This document shows positions 54,676-64,000 of a DNA stretch of 64,000 bases, piece by piece (positions within the stretch are counted from its first letter, which is position 1; the number at the start of each line of letters is the position of its first letter). Origin of the DNA: Globisporangium splendens (taxonomy: Eukaryota; Oomycota; Peronosporomycetes; Pythiales; Pythiaceae); the NCBI GenBank assembly GCA_006386115.1, contig VFIW01000047.1, positions 248,001 to 312,000 on the forward strand. The letters are read 5' to 3'. The position numbers and the translations under genes are program-made. The notes below the pieces were generated by a model that saw only the letters and a program-made list of their open reading frames with translations, made no database searches and was not told the origin of the DNA.

Positions 54676-56420
54676 AAGATGACGTGTTTGCACTTGTTCG
54701 AAGTGGAGCTCGCCGAGCCCATTCATCAATTATGAACGACGCACAATGAGATCTGGTGATGAAAATGTGTGCGCATAATCCACGCGAACGGATATCAATC
54801 GCGTACGTTGTGGACAGTCTACGATTGTTCTCGCTCGAGAACGACGGCAGCTCTTGTGCAACGACGAAAGTGGCACCAGCCAATACAGCTACAGAGGTAC
54901 GTAAACAAATGGCAGATACCCACACGTCTGTGCGAGACTGCCCACTATTTACTTGTGTCAATGTGTAGAATGACAAAGCGCACGTTAAAACCGAGAGCCA
55001 AAGCATCACAACTTTCGTCTTTCCGCAAGTGTGTGGGACCGTCGAAAGCGCGCTTGCAACGATTCCATCCAAGTGCAAACTTTACCCGAATGTAGAGTAG
55101 ATCGCCCAGAACGTGTATTCTGCTCCTGAATGCTTTTACGACCGCATTATCCGATTGGGCTGCCACCCGACTGACACGAAAGTCACACGACTCTGTTACT
55201 TGCTGGCACGTGTTGAAGATAACCTGCGTACAGCAGTATCCGCGACATCTGTTGCTCGCCTGGCTCGAAGTCAAAAAGTGGCCGAGGTGAACCATGTCTT
55301 GTATGCTGAACTGGATCGAATCATGGACTTGCTTGCCGTGCCAAGTTTTGATGCACTCGCTCCTGGAAGCAAGATGCTGGTGATATCGACAAGCGAGTTC
55401 TTGGATTTGGAGATGCTACTAGCGTCAGAAGCCCATGTATTGGAGGCACTATAACGAATAATGCTGCAGTCACGCTGAGTCACTACGACTCACAGAACGC
55501 CCTATCTTCCGCACGATCTAATGACAACATGTGGGATCAATCGGGTCGGCTCGTCGTCGCAGATTCACCTCCAAAATGGCGTTTGGCTCTACGAGATATA
55601 ACTTTCAGAGTAAGCGATGCGATCGGCGAAGGAGCCTTTGGGAAAGGGTACAAGGGCACTTGGCTCGGTATTCCTGTTGTTGCCAAGTTCATGGGCTTCG
55701 ACGAAGACCCAGGCACAGTGAGCACAAAGCTGCTGCTGTCATGGAATCTGGGTGTGGTGTCAGCTGAGCTATCCACATATCATCAAGCTTTTCGGAGCGA
55801 ACCACATCAGCAAACGCTACTTGGTCTGTGAGTATGCCTCGAACGGAAGCCTGCTCGCGTACTTGCGGAAAAGAGAAGGCAATCGCGATGGAAAATGGAG
55901 AAAGCTTTTCGAAGTGGCCCTCGATGTGCAGCACATGCATTCGCTCAACATCGTTCACAACGATCTCAAGTGCACCAACATTCTGGTGGGCGAGCGAGGT
56001 GACACCAACATCACTGATTTCAGCTTGAGCTGCATTCTAGACGTTGCAGAAATCCAAGTTGACCCAAAGAGAATTAGTGGGGTCCATTGGAAATCGCCTG
56101 AATATCTCAAGGGAGAGCGTCCTGCAATTGCCACCGACATCTACTCGCTGGCGATGTGTATCCTAGAGGTTATGACTGATGATATTCCTTGGGGACGGAA
56201 TATGATCGACGCTGTCGTTCGCGTCAGAGTGAAGCAAGGGTTCATTCCCAATCGTCCTGCAACGCTGAGCGACACGCAGTGGAATCTGATCGAGTTGATG
56301 ACGGAGACTGATCCATCGCAGCGCGTCAAAATCGAGTTTGTCGTCAACAAGCTTGACGAGATTATCCGCGATGAAGCGAGAGAAGCTGGCATGGAGCAAG
56401 GGCCATCGATTCCACCGTAA
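54676..56420 (+). pseudogene. decayed paralogue of the pseudokinase-kinase gene
   Basis: Homologous along its length to 44878-46700 on the other strand, but without ankyrin repeats. It starts in the end of the pseudokinase: 'NDAQ' followed by TGA at about 54748, where the paralogue has Trp, then 'DLVMKMCAHNPRERISIAYV'. The intron at 54897-54968 is conserved in position. Lesions: a TAG after 'KCKLYPNVE' (about 55099), a stop after 'LASEAHVLEAL' (55452-55454), a one-base insertion near 55740 ('STKLLL' then a shifted frame), and DFG changed to DFS ('ITDFSLSC'). The last frame (55752-56420) is long and well conserved ('YASNGSLLAYLRKREGNRDG', 'HNDLKCTNILVG', 'WKSPEYLKGERPAIATDIYS'), so decay is recent. 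Confidence 0.85.
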
Positions 56421-57327
56421 ACAATTTTCGCGTCACCTCGTTGTGTCGTGTCTGATGCGCAACTGTCATCTTTTGATGAGCAAGCGGCGTAGCCTTTTGT
56501 CGAAATTGATGCATCTGCCTTGACATGAGTCCACATCAGGCTAGCCAGAAAAGGGGAAAAAGCAGTTGCGTTGTGTCTTTGCATAATGAGTGTAATTTGA
56601 CGCTTTTTACTTTTCCACTTGGAAAAGATGCATGAAAGTCCCAATGCTTATTTGCTTGTGCGACAGAGTTTTCCATCTCTTCATGGTGATACTTGGGTTC
56701 GTTGCCGATTTTGGAGTCTCTCCAGAACAACGACCGCATTGGACGTAGGCTACAATTTATCATATACAGCCTACTACTGCAGTCACCCTATGCATGTGTG
56801 CAGGCTTATTCGATCTCTTCAAATTACCCAGCATTTTGGCAGCACAAGTGATGGAATTATGCTCGAACCAAAGCGAACCATTCCGTGCGCGATACCTGAA
56901 CGGCATCAACTCCAGGACGAACCCAAAAGAAGCAGGAAATTGCAGTTTCTGTGTGTAGTCAGCACTCGGCAAAGGGCAAAGGGCACGGACCATGACGCTG
57001 CTGCAATGAGGTCTCGTTGTTCTTCCCACAGCCCAAGTTGTTTGCCATTTCGGAGATCCTGTTAAAAACCACCGTATTCCACCATACCTTCACAATACCA
57101 TAACAATACACTACTTAATCTTCACCATCTACCATCAACCAACTGTCTACCCATCCTACTTAACCTCTTATCACTTGTATCCCTCAAAATAACATCCTAA
57201 TGCATTTTGGAAGGCATTCGGGTGGTTCATCCTGTCGTCATGTGTGGAGAGGGGGGAGCGTTGGAGACCCAATAGTCCCCAAGCCGCTCAGTTGGTGAGA
57301 ACAGCGAGGAAGAAGCACGAGAGCGCC
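56421..57327. other. intergenic region with pyrimidine/A-rich tract
   Basis: Between the kinase relic and NDUFS7 copy B. At about 57064-57200 the + strand is nearly G-free (runs of C, A and T such as 'ccatcaaccaactgtctacc'). No gene recognised. Confidence 0.55.
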
Positions 57328-58057
57328 ATGCTGAGCACCGTCCTGCGCCGCACGTCCGTCGCGGCCGCCAAGCAGTCGCAGACCCTCGGCGCCGCCGCCA
57401 CCACGGCGTCCATCCACTCGAGCGCTGCGGCGTCCAACCAGGTCGCGCAGCGCGGCGACGTGTCGGAGCTGCTCGCGGGCAACGCCGCTGCGCGCAACAG
57501 CGTCGGTGCGTGAAAATGAGCAGTTCTTTTGTCCTAATGGTTGCGTTGTAAATGGCGGCGTTCGATTAACGGCGTTGTTTGTGTGTGTGCGTATAGAGTA
57601 CGTGGTGTCGAAGGTGGATGATCTGGTGAACTGGGGTCGCCGCAGTTCGCTGTGGCCGATGACGTTCGGCTTAGCGTGCTGCGCCGTCGAGATGATGCAA
57701 GTCGCCGGTTCGCGTTACGATTTCGAGCGCATGGGTATGGTGTTCCGTGCGTCGCCGCGTCAGACCGATGTGATGGTCGTCGCCGGTACGCTGACCAACA
57801 AGATGGCGCCGGCGCTTCGTCGTGTGTACGACCAGATGCCCGAGCCGCGCTACGTCGTGTCCATGGGGAGTTGCGCGAACGGCGGTGGGTACTACCACTA
57901 CTCGTACGCCGTCGTGCGTGGCGTGGACCGCATCGTGCCTGTCGACATCTACGTGCCGGGCTGCCCACCGACCGCGGAGGCGCTTCTTTTTGGGCTCATG
58001 CAGTTGCAGAAGAAGGTCAAAGCCAACAAGTCGCTCTTGCTCCGATTGAGAAAGTAA
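57328..58057 (+). CDS. NDUFS7: NADH dehydrogenase (complex I) PSST subunit, copy B
   Basis: Two exons (57328-57505, 57597-58057; GT-AG, phase 1) give 212 residues. A mitochondrial presequence ([20 protein letters not shown]) is followed by the conserved PSST core: '[20 protein letters not shown]', '[19 protein letters not shown]', '[20 protein letters not shown]', '[15 protein letters not shown]', ending '[12 protein letters not shown]'. All four N2-cluster cysteine positions are present. Its codons are more GC-rich at third positions than those of copy A, consistent with this being the highly expressed or ancestral copy. It converges on the SLC25A51-like gene. Confidence 0.96.
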
Positions 58058-58663
58058 GTTGGCGGTGGCGGCAGCAGGCTCTTAAAATGGAAGAGCGCAA
58101 GCATGCCCAACAGATAATATACACACAAGACATGAAACGATGAGCAGGAGGTTATTTTTCTTGTCTCTTGCTGGTTGGCAAGTCGAGAAAATGGTGCGCA
58201 AGTTACTTTTTGGGCACCATTTTCCGTTTAAATTGAAAAAAACAGCATAAAAAGAATGATTTTCAACTACACAAAGCAGCAGAAGGGGTTCATTCGATGG
58301 CACACACAAAATGCAGAGCTCAAAACCAATTCATATCGTGTCGATAAAGTTTGTTTCATATTACCATAATCATAATAATACTGTACTCGGTGGGGCGTGT
58401 ATGGGGAGGAGGAATCGGCTCACAAAAGAAATAGAAGCAGGAAAAATGCCGGCGAACGAGATGAGTCGAGAAGCTTCTGCAAGTTTGGGGGACACACACC
58501 CTCGAGGCCGACTGTGAGGCACTTCTCTTCGCGTTCCTTTGTCTCTAGATGAATAAAAAGGGTCGAAAGGCGCAGCCTTGGAGCGCTCGGCTTGACTTTT
58601 GTTTCGCGTTTTCTTCCGATCCTTTGCGTCATGCTGCGTATGTTTTGTGTGGTCGATGCTCGT
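58058..58663. other. convergent 3' intergenic region
   Basis: Between the stops of NDUFS7 copy B and the carrier gene. AT-rich stretches at 58200-58400 probably include polyadenylation regions. No gene seen. Confidence 0.55.
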
Positions 58664-59932
58664 TTATGTGATCGACTTGAGCTTCTCGTACGCCGAATTG
58701 ATGATGCCCCAGGAGAGCAGCGAGCGGAAAAAGTTCATGTGCACGCCACGATATAATTTACTCACGCTGTGGCCGCGCTCCTCGTACGTCAGGCGCAGCG
58801 CCTCGAGGGTCCCGATAAACGGCTCCCCATACACACTCTGCATCCGTGTTCGCGCCACTAAAAGACACAAAGTCACAAGAAGTTAGCCACAGAACTCTCT
58901 ATGCCTCTCATAGATATTCACATATGAAGCAGCATTTACCATTGATCGGGAAGGACACGGTACTGATGACAGCGCCGAGCACGGCACCGCACACAAAATC
59001 GTTCATCATTCGTCCCGTGGCCGAGTTGCTGCGCGGGAACGAATCGCGCAGCGGCTCACGCAGGCCAAAGAAGAGCATGTTCCCAGGTCCATTGCGGAAC
59101 AGGATCGCCGACAACCCGCGGTAGTGCTCGCGCAGTCCAAACTTGTTCAAGTGCACGATGGCGTCGTACGCGCCTGTGATCTCGCGATTGAACTTTGGCG
59201 TCTGCAGCAGCGTTTGCGCGCGCTATTAGTGCACAACACGGAGACAAAAGCATTAAGACAAGCATTCATATCATACAATGACTGTCACGTGCATCAGCAT
59301 CAAAGACGCACCTCAAATGGCGCGAGCACGGCTTCAGTTGTGCCCGATAACCCCGCTGCCAGCAAGTGGACGCTCTTGTGACTGCCGAGGCGCTCGACGA
59401 GGAACTCGTCGTACCAGTTGTACAACCCAAACATAATCGACTTCGACACCGCGGCTTGCAGCAACGGTGGCTTGACGCCGCGATAGAGCATCACCAATCC
59501 CTCGTTCTTTACGTTCTGGTATGCGTCCCACGTATTCAACCCAAACAGCTAAAAGCACACAGACATTCAACATACAGCGAGAGTTAAGCCTCTATCGCAT
59601 CCTGCTCTTCATGCCGTTTGCTCATCAATGCATCCGCGAACCTGCTGTCGAAACATGATTTTATTCGGTGGGAATGTGATCACGATATTGATCGCCGCAG
59701 CGGTGCCGCCGCACGCAAACTCGCGCAGATGCGGGAACTCGCGGAAAAACTCGTGCACATAGGGCAAGCGATAGTGTTCCACATACCCCACACCTGCTTG
59801 CAACGCCGTATCACGAGAGTCTTGCGCCGTGCTCGTGCGCAGATGCAGCATGGATTCGTTCGTCGTGGGCTCGCTGCTTCCTCCCAACTGCGCGTCCTGC
59901 GGCAGCCGCCCGTCGTTCAAAATTACGCCCAT
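58664..59932 (-). CDS. mitochondrial carrier, SLC25A51/52-like (NAD+ transporter family)
   Basis: Four exons (59932-59642, 59548-59312, 59222-58940, 58857-58664) give 334 residues from ATG at 59932 (MGVILNDGRLPQDAQLGG). Mitochondrial carriers have three repeats of two helices. The carrier signature is modified as in SLC25A51: 'ITFPPNKIMFRQQ' joined by splicing to 'LFGLNTWDAYQNVKNEG', 'LLAAGLSGTTEAVLAPFERA', 'QTLLQTPKFNREITGAYDAI', 'YRGLSAILFRNGPGNMLFFG', 'FPINVARTRMQSVYGEPF' and 'FFRSLLSWGIINSAYEKL'. These match the human SLC25A51 motifs (TTEA, RVQTLLQ, ILFRNG, SWGIINATYE). Human SLC25A51 imports NAD+ into the matrix. A long N-terminal extension of ~80 residues, absent from the human protein, precedes the carrier domain. 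Confidence 0.92.
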
Positions 59933-60632
59933 CGCGGACCACGCCACGCACGCCGCAAGGGGAAGGAGGAAGAGAGAGGAAGGGAAGCGCGCCAACGGAC
60001 GAACGGAGCTTCTCGGCTTCTCTCGGATGCGCTTTCGCTTGTTGCTGCTGCTGCGCTGACGACCACGACACTAAATGAGTGTTTCAAGCGTAACCGCAAG
60101 TAGCGTAACCACGATACACGCAATGTGCTTATGCTGGTCTAATCCCCCGCAATTGTGACATATGACCAACACGCTCTTTGTTCTTTTAGCTGCGAATGGG
60201 ACAGGGCATAACCCTTTGCTGCGTAACCCGCTGTCCGATTACGATTATAGGAAGTCGTGTCGTGTCTCTTTCTTTCTTGCCACACTGACTTTGCCCCTCT
60301 CTATAAAGACACGAAAAATAGAGAACCCGAACCCTGGGGACAATGAGAACCCAAAACCAAGATCTTGCATCCTACCTTTAGGTGGGCCACCTGAAACTCG
60401 ATAGTACTCTACTATTTTCACTTGCAAATCATTGTGTTTGTAGCCCCCATTTTTTCGCAACTCAGATCCTGCTGCTAAAAATGACCTTTTCACACAGAAC
60501 TGAGTACACACTTTTGGGTGGAAATACAAGTCCGCTCCCATTATTCCACTGAGTTGGGTTCGCTTGCAAAACGACAAAAGAACAGAAGCGCAGAACGAAT
60601 TGCCGCCGCGTTTCTCTTCTATCGCCGTAGAC
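59933..60632. other. intergenic region between divergent genes
   Basis: Upstream of the carrier (-) and of the PDZ protein (+). A stop-free but start-less hydrophobic extension continues the carrier frame to about 59995. Nothing else recognised. Confidence 0.5.
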
Positions 60633-63600
60633 ATGGCGAACGAGCACGCGCCGCACGCGTCGTCTTCCTCTCCTTCTTCGCCCTCGCCGGCGTTGCCCAT
60701 GGCAGCGGTGCTCGTGCCGTCCGTGCGCGCGCAGTCGTCGTTGAAGCCGCCGCTGTCACCTGTCTCGAAGAACGAAAAGTCCCCCGCTTCGCCCTTCGAT
60801 GGCACCGCAGACTCAATGACAGAGAGCCGCACGGCGAGCTTCATGGTCAACCGGTCCGTGGATCCACGCCGCGCGCAGTCGGCGACCGAGCTGCATCGCG
60901 AGCGCAGCGCCAGTGCCAATGACAGCAAGCCGCCGACGATGCTCGCAGCCATGGGACGATCCAGCAGCAATTTCCTCGCGATGAGCAGCCAGTTCTTCAT
61001 GGGCGCGTTGGGAAAAGATGATGAGGATGACAGATCGCCCGTTGTGCCCGTAAATGTTGTGTATGAGACCCCAGGCTCGCTGTATATGGATTTGTTCTCT
61101 CGCCCTGATGGCAAGGGAGCATACGTGAAATCGTTCCGACGACAACCTGATGGATCCATGGGCATTGCTGAAGCGAACGGCCGCATCCGCGTTAACGACG
61201 AGTTGTACGCGATTAACGGATTGGTGGTCACGGAGTTCTTGTTCTCGTCGATCATCCAGGCGGCGAAGACCGCGACATTCCCGTTGACATTGACGTTCCA
61301 CTGCCGCGCACTCCCGGAACAGCAGCAGCCTCAGCAAAAGCGGAAGAATTCGCTCCCGCCTGCGTCACCAGCAAAAGGAAGCACGTTCACGAACGGGACC
61401 TCGTGGACCAACAAGATTGGGCAGATGATGGTCGAGTCGAGCATGAAGCGATCGACGTCGACGGAAAAAAAACTGGATCAGTCATCTGGCAGCACGACCA
61501 GTCCAGTGCATGCTTCCAGTACGGGAGACAGCACGCCGAGTGGACTGACGACTCCGGGAAAGCTGAAACAAGTCTGGGGCGAGTCGTCGATCGCGCTGGA
61601 CAAGATGAAGAACTCGGGCACCGACGGCATGAAGAACTTGCTGCGCATGATAGGCGGCAAAGCGCGTCCCGAGGAGGATCTCGACACCGTCAACATGTGG
61701 CTGGAGCAACTCTTGCTGCGCCCCGATATCAGTCACGCAGACGACAGCAACGGCACCGTCAACAGCCTCTACCACTCGACACCGATCGTCGCTGTGACAG
61801 CCGGAGGTCGCCTTATTGGCGTGAAGGACGAGGACGCGACCGAGTTTGCCGTGTCCTGGTACCGCAAGATGGCGGATGACGACCTAATCCATATCAAAGG
61901 CGCGAAATCCGGTCGCTATTTCCCATCCGTGGACGATGTGGGGACCAAGCTGTCTGCCCACGTGCAATCGCTTCGCTTCACGCAGCTCAGTAAAGTGGTC
62001 GAGTTCCCGCGGCAACTCACGATTGATCCTGCGGTCGGTGAGCTCGTAGATATCTTGCTCGAAGCTGGGGCAGGTTCGTTTTCCGCGACTTTGGCGAGTA
62101 ACGAGTTTGACAGTTTCCAAGTGAAGATCTCGTCCGAGCGTGTGGCGCTGGTGAAAATCTCGGAAGACGAGAACGAAGCCGGTGTGGTCGTGGATGCTGC
62201 GTACGATGCGCATCTACAAGTGCTGTTGGATCCGACTAACCAGCTGCGTTTCACGCTGAAAGCGAGGGAACTCGGGGGCTTTCTGGGGAATCGTCATGGC
62301 GATACGTGCAGTATGAAGAAGAAAAGTCAATTCAATGAGCTCTCGTGTTTCTTTCTCGTGGCTCAAAATCCACAACATCGAGATATCCTGGCACTGCTGA
62401 TTCGCAAGTTCCGAGCACGCGTGCTGCCGCACGAACAAGAAGAGCAGGCCCATCGTGACGAGATCAACTTGTTCATGGATCCCGCGTTTGCCTGCTCTTC
62501 GTTGAGCCGTCCAGAGACTAAAGCGGCATCGAATGCGCCGCATGCAACAGGAAGCCCTATTGGTGGAAGTGGTGGCAACCCTGGATTTGTGACCACTCCA
62601 TCTGGCAATTCTACGGCTCGAAGTGCATTCACACCTCCACCCAACCAGAGCACGATCCCCACAGTACGAGGAAGACGTTCATCGAGTGACGTGACGCAGA
62701 GCGTTAGTTCTCGGGTTGTCGATTTGTTTGGTCTTGATCAGGACGAAGACGAGTTGAAGAGTGGCTCACCGCAACTCCGCCAGCAAGTTGGTGAGAAGAA
62801 TGGGACGTCAAGCGCCTTCCTCCAAAGCCGCATAACGTCGCAGGAGAAGACTATCGCGATGCTGCAAGAGAAACTGAGCTCTCTTTCTGTGCTGTTGAAG
62901 TCGATAGATCACGAAAAGAAGCAGATTCAGTCGTCACTAGAGGTGAAAGACAAGCGGATAGAGCTCCAGCAAATGAAGATCAAACAGCTCGAGAAGCTGA
63001 CAGCTCAGTACAACTCACAGTCCCATGAGTTGCAAAGTTTGCGCGCGAAGCTGGACGACGAAGAGCAACTTCGTATTACTACGCAGAGACAACTTGAAGC
63101 TGCAATCGCAGCAGCGGAGTCACCACAGCAGCAAAACCAGGAGACCCAAACAGACGATCCAAAAGAAAAAGACGCTATGAAGAAGGAAGGCTGGTTTGGG
63201 GAGGATATTGCCAGCCAACTCTCGCCTCGGTCGATCAATTTTGAGATGGATTATATGGCGCAAACTGTGGAGCGACTACAGCGACAGGTAGAAGATCAAC
63301 AACGGGAGCTGACAGCGTTACAGGACCAGCATTTGGCGGTTGTGGCTGAGCGCAATGCATTCAAGTCAAAAACAAATGAACTGGGGAAGGAACTACGAAA
63401 GCTGGTGAACGCCACCCGATCGCTTGCCGATATTGAAAGCCAACTGGCTGAGCGAAGTCAGTTGGCGATGCAACTCGCAGTCTCGAAGGCTGAAGCCAAA
63501 CGTGCGTCTGACGAGAGCAAGGAGTACAAGGACGCGCTCGAGTGCGTCATGAAGCAGCAAGGCATGGGCAACAAGGATAAGGACACGCAGCGTGTGCTGA

Positions 63601-63866
63601 GCCAGAACTTGGATTTGCAGCGAGTGGTGCGCCAGTTGACAGACTCGCTGAATGAGTCCAAGGAGCAAATGGCCGCAATGAAGAGCATCAACAGCGCGCT
63701 CATGGAGAAGCTTCAGCACTTGCAGCCAGACGCGCGAGGAAGCATTTTGTTCGAGTCGCCTATGAACTCGCCCAGCTCCGTGGCATCGGCTCGTATTAAC
63801 CCTACGTTTTCTTCCGACGAAGAGGACGACGACGAGGACGAAGATGAAGAAGAGAAAGACCATTAA
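60633..63866 (+). CDS. PDZ and coiled-coil scaffold protein
   Basis: A single exon of 1,077 residues from ATG at 60633 (MANEHAPHASSSSPSSPSPA). The first ~130 residues are disordered and Ser/Pro-rich. A PDZ-like domain lies at about 140-215 ('GSLYMDLFSRPDGKGAYVKS', 'IRVNDELYAINGLVV'). A middle beta-rich region at about 350-610 is not firmly assigned. Its 'VDDVGTKLSAHVQSLR' block resembles the AIR9-type Ig-like repeat and the following part resembles a PH-like fold. A long coiled coil covers about 720-1040 ('LQEKLSSLSVLLKSIDHEKK', 'ELTALQDQHLAVVAERNAFK'), and the tail is very acidic ('SSDEEDDDEDEDEEEKDH'). AIR9-like proteins are microtubule-associated, so a cytoskeletal scaffold is plausible but unproven. 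Confidence 0.85.
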   Translation: MANEHAPHASSSSPSSPSPALPMAAVLVPSVRAQSSLKPPLSPVSKNEKSPASPFDGTADSMTESRTASFMVNRSVDPRRAQSATELHRERSASANDSKPPTMLAAMGRSSSNFLAMSSQFFMGALGKDDEDDRSPVVPVNVVYETPGSLYMDLFSRPDGKGAYVKSFRRQPDGSMGIAEANGRIRVNDELYAINGLVVTEFLFSSIIQAAKTATFPLTLTFHCRALPEQQQPQQKRKNSLPPASPAKGSTFTNGTSWTNKIGQMMVESSMKRSTSTEKKLDQSSGSTTSPVHASSTGDSTPSGLTTPGKLKQVWGESSIALDKMKNSGTDGMKNLLRMIGGKARPEEDLDTVNMWLEQLLLRPDISHADDSNGTVNSLYHSTPIVAVTAGGRLIGVKDEDATEFAVSWYRKMADDDLIHIKGAKSGRYFPSVDDVGTKLSAHVQSLRFTQLSKVVEFPRQLTIDPAVGELVDILLEAGAGSFSATLASNEFDSFQVKISSERVALVKISEDENEAGVVVDAAYDAHLQVLLDPTNQLRFTLKARELGGFLGNRHGDTCSMKKKSQFNELSCFFLVAQNPQHRDILALLIRKFRARVLPHEQEEQAHRDEINLFMDPAFACSSLSRPETKAASNAPHATGSPIGGSGGNPGFVTTPSGNSTARSAFTPPPNQSTIPTVRGRRSSSDVTQSVSSRVVDLFGLDQDEDELKSGSPQLRQQVGEKNGTSSAFLQSRITSQEKTIAMLQEKLSSLSVLLKSIDHEKKQIQSSLEVKDKRIELQQMKIKQLEKLTAQYNSQSHELQSLRAKLDDEEQLRITTQRQLEAAIAAAESPQQQNQETQTDDPKEKDAMKKEGWFGEDIASQLSPRSINFEMDYMAQTVERLQRQVEDQQRELTALQDQHLAVVAERNAFKSKTNELGKELRKLVNATRSLADIESQLAERSQLAMQLAVSKAEAKRASDESKEYKDALECVMKQQGMGNKDKDTQRVLSQNLDLQRVVRQLTDSLNESKEQMAAMKSINSALMEKLQHLQPDARGSILFESPMNSPSSVASARINPTFSSDEEDDDEDEDEEEKDH

Positions 63867-64000
63867 TCTTTCTCTTTTTTTTTTTCTAGCTTTCCCTTTG
63901 GTGTCCTCATGCCACAGGGTACATCCCAGTCGTTCTCGTCCATTGCAAGTCTATTTAACAGCATTTTCTCCCTTGCGAACACTTTAACTTCAACAAGCGC

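Noticed and set aside
60245..61255. 336-codon open frame on the minus strand
   Set aside because: Overlaps the start of the PDZ gene antisense. Low-complexity, no motif.

Overview
The window is nuclear DNA of a eukaryote. I infer an oomycete (Phytophthora/Pythium-type stramenopile) from compact gene packing on both strands, one to eight short exons with GT-AG introns of roughly 60-160 nt, a PH-domain/CAMK kinase, ankyrin-linked kinases and degenerate 'DVVKWLHEHR'-type ankyrin-like repeats. No bacterial operons, CRISPR arrays, tRNAs or rRNAs were recognised. Exon boundaries below were read by hand from reading frame plus GT/AG signals.

Left part (1-18.8 kb), mostly conserved housekeeping genes: an ER thioredoxin-fold protein ending in a PDIA6-like domain (-, runs off the left edge); mitoribosomal protein mS34 (-); a five-exon theta-like glutathione S-transferase (-); a membrane-anchored cyclic-nucleotide phosphodiesterase (+) that has lost its ATG and carries in-frame stops and a frameshift; alanyl-tRNA synthetase (-); a class II histone deacetylase (-); a coiled-coil protein (-); an 87-residue protein made of four tiny exons (-); and a YqeH/NOA1 circularly permuted GTPase (+).

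Middle (18.8-34 kb), a repeat-rich, recently rearranged stretch: an 890-bp near-perfect inverted repeat carries two copies of an unrecognised gene around a 1.3-kb spacer that holds an older fragment of the same family. It is followed by an orphan gene, a seven-exon mitochondrial MutS (MSH1-like, -), and three direct copies of hydroxymethylbilane synthase. The outer two copies share a 1,096-bp tract, introns included, that is almost identical. The middle copy has lost the catalytic exons. A broken ankyrin-like gene lies between copies 1 and 2.

Right part (34-64 kb): WDR36/Utp21 (+), a BART-domain protein (+), a PH-CAMK kinase (-), a universal-stress-like protein (-), a large ankyrin-pseudokinase-kinase gene (-), a WDR33/Pfs2 polyadenylation factor fused to three CCHC zinc knuckles (-), and two intact NDUFS7 (complex I PSST) genes that bracket a decayed, oppositely oriented copy of the kinase gene. 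The window ends with a SLC25A51-like mitochondrial NAD+ carrier (-) and a PDZ/coiled-coil protein (+).

Mitochondrial functions recur (mS34, YqeH/NOA1, MSH1-like, NDUFS7, SLC25A51-like), but nothing indicates co-regulation. The most unusual items are the JAK-like pseudokinase-kinase order, the gene-converted haem-pathway duplicates (one with a new C-terminal membrane segment), the foldback repeat and the multiply disabled phosphodiesterase.
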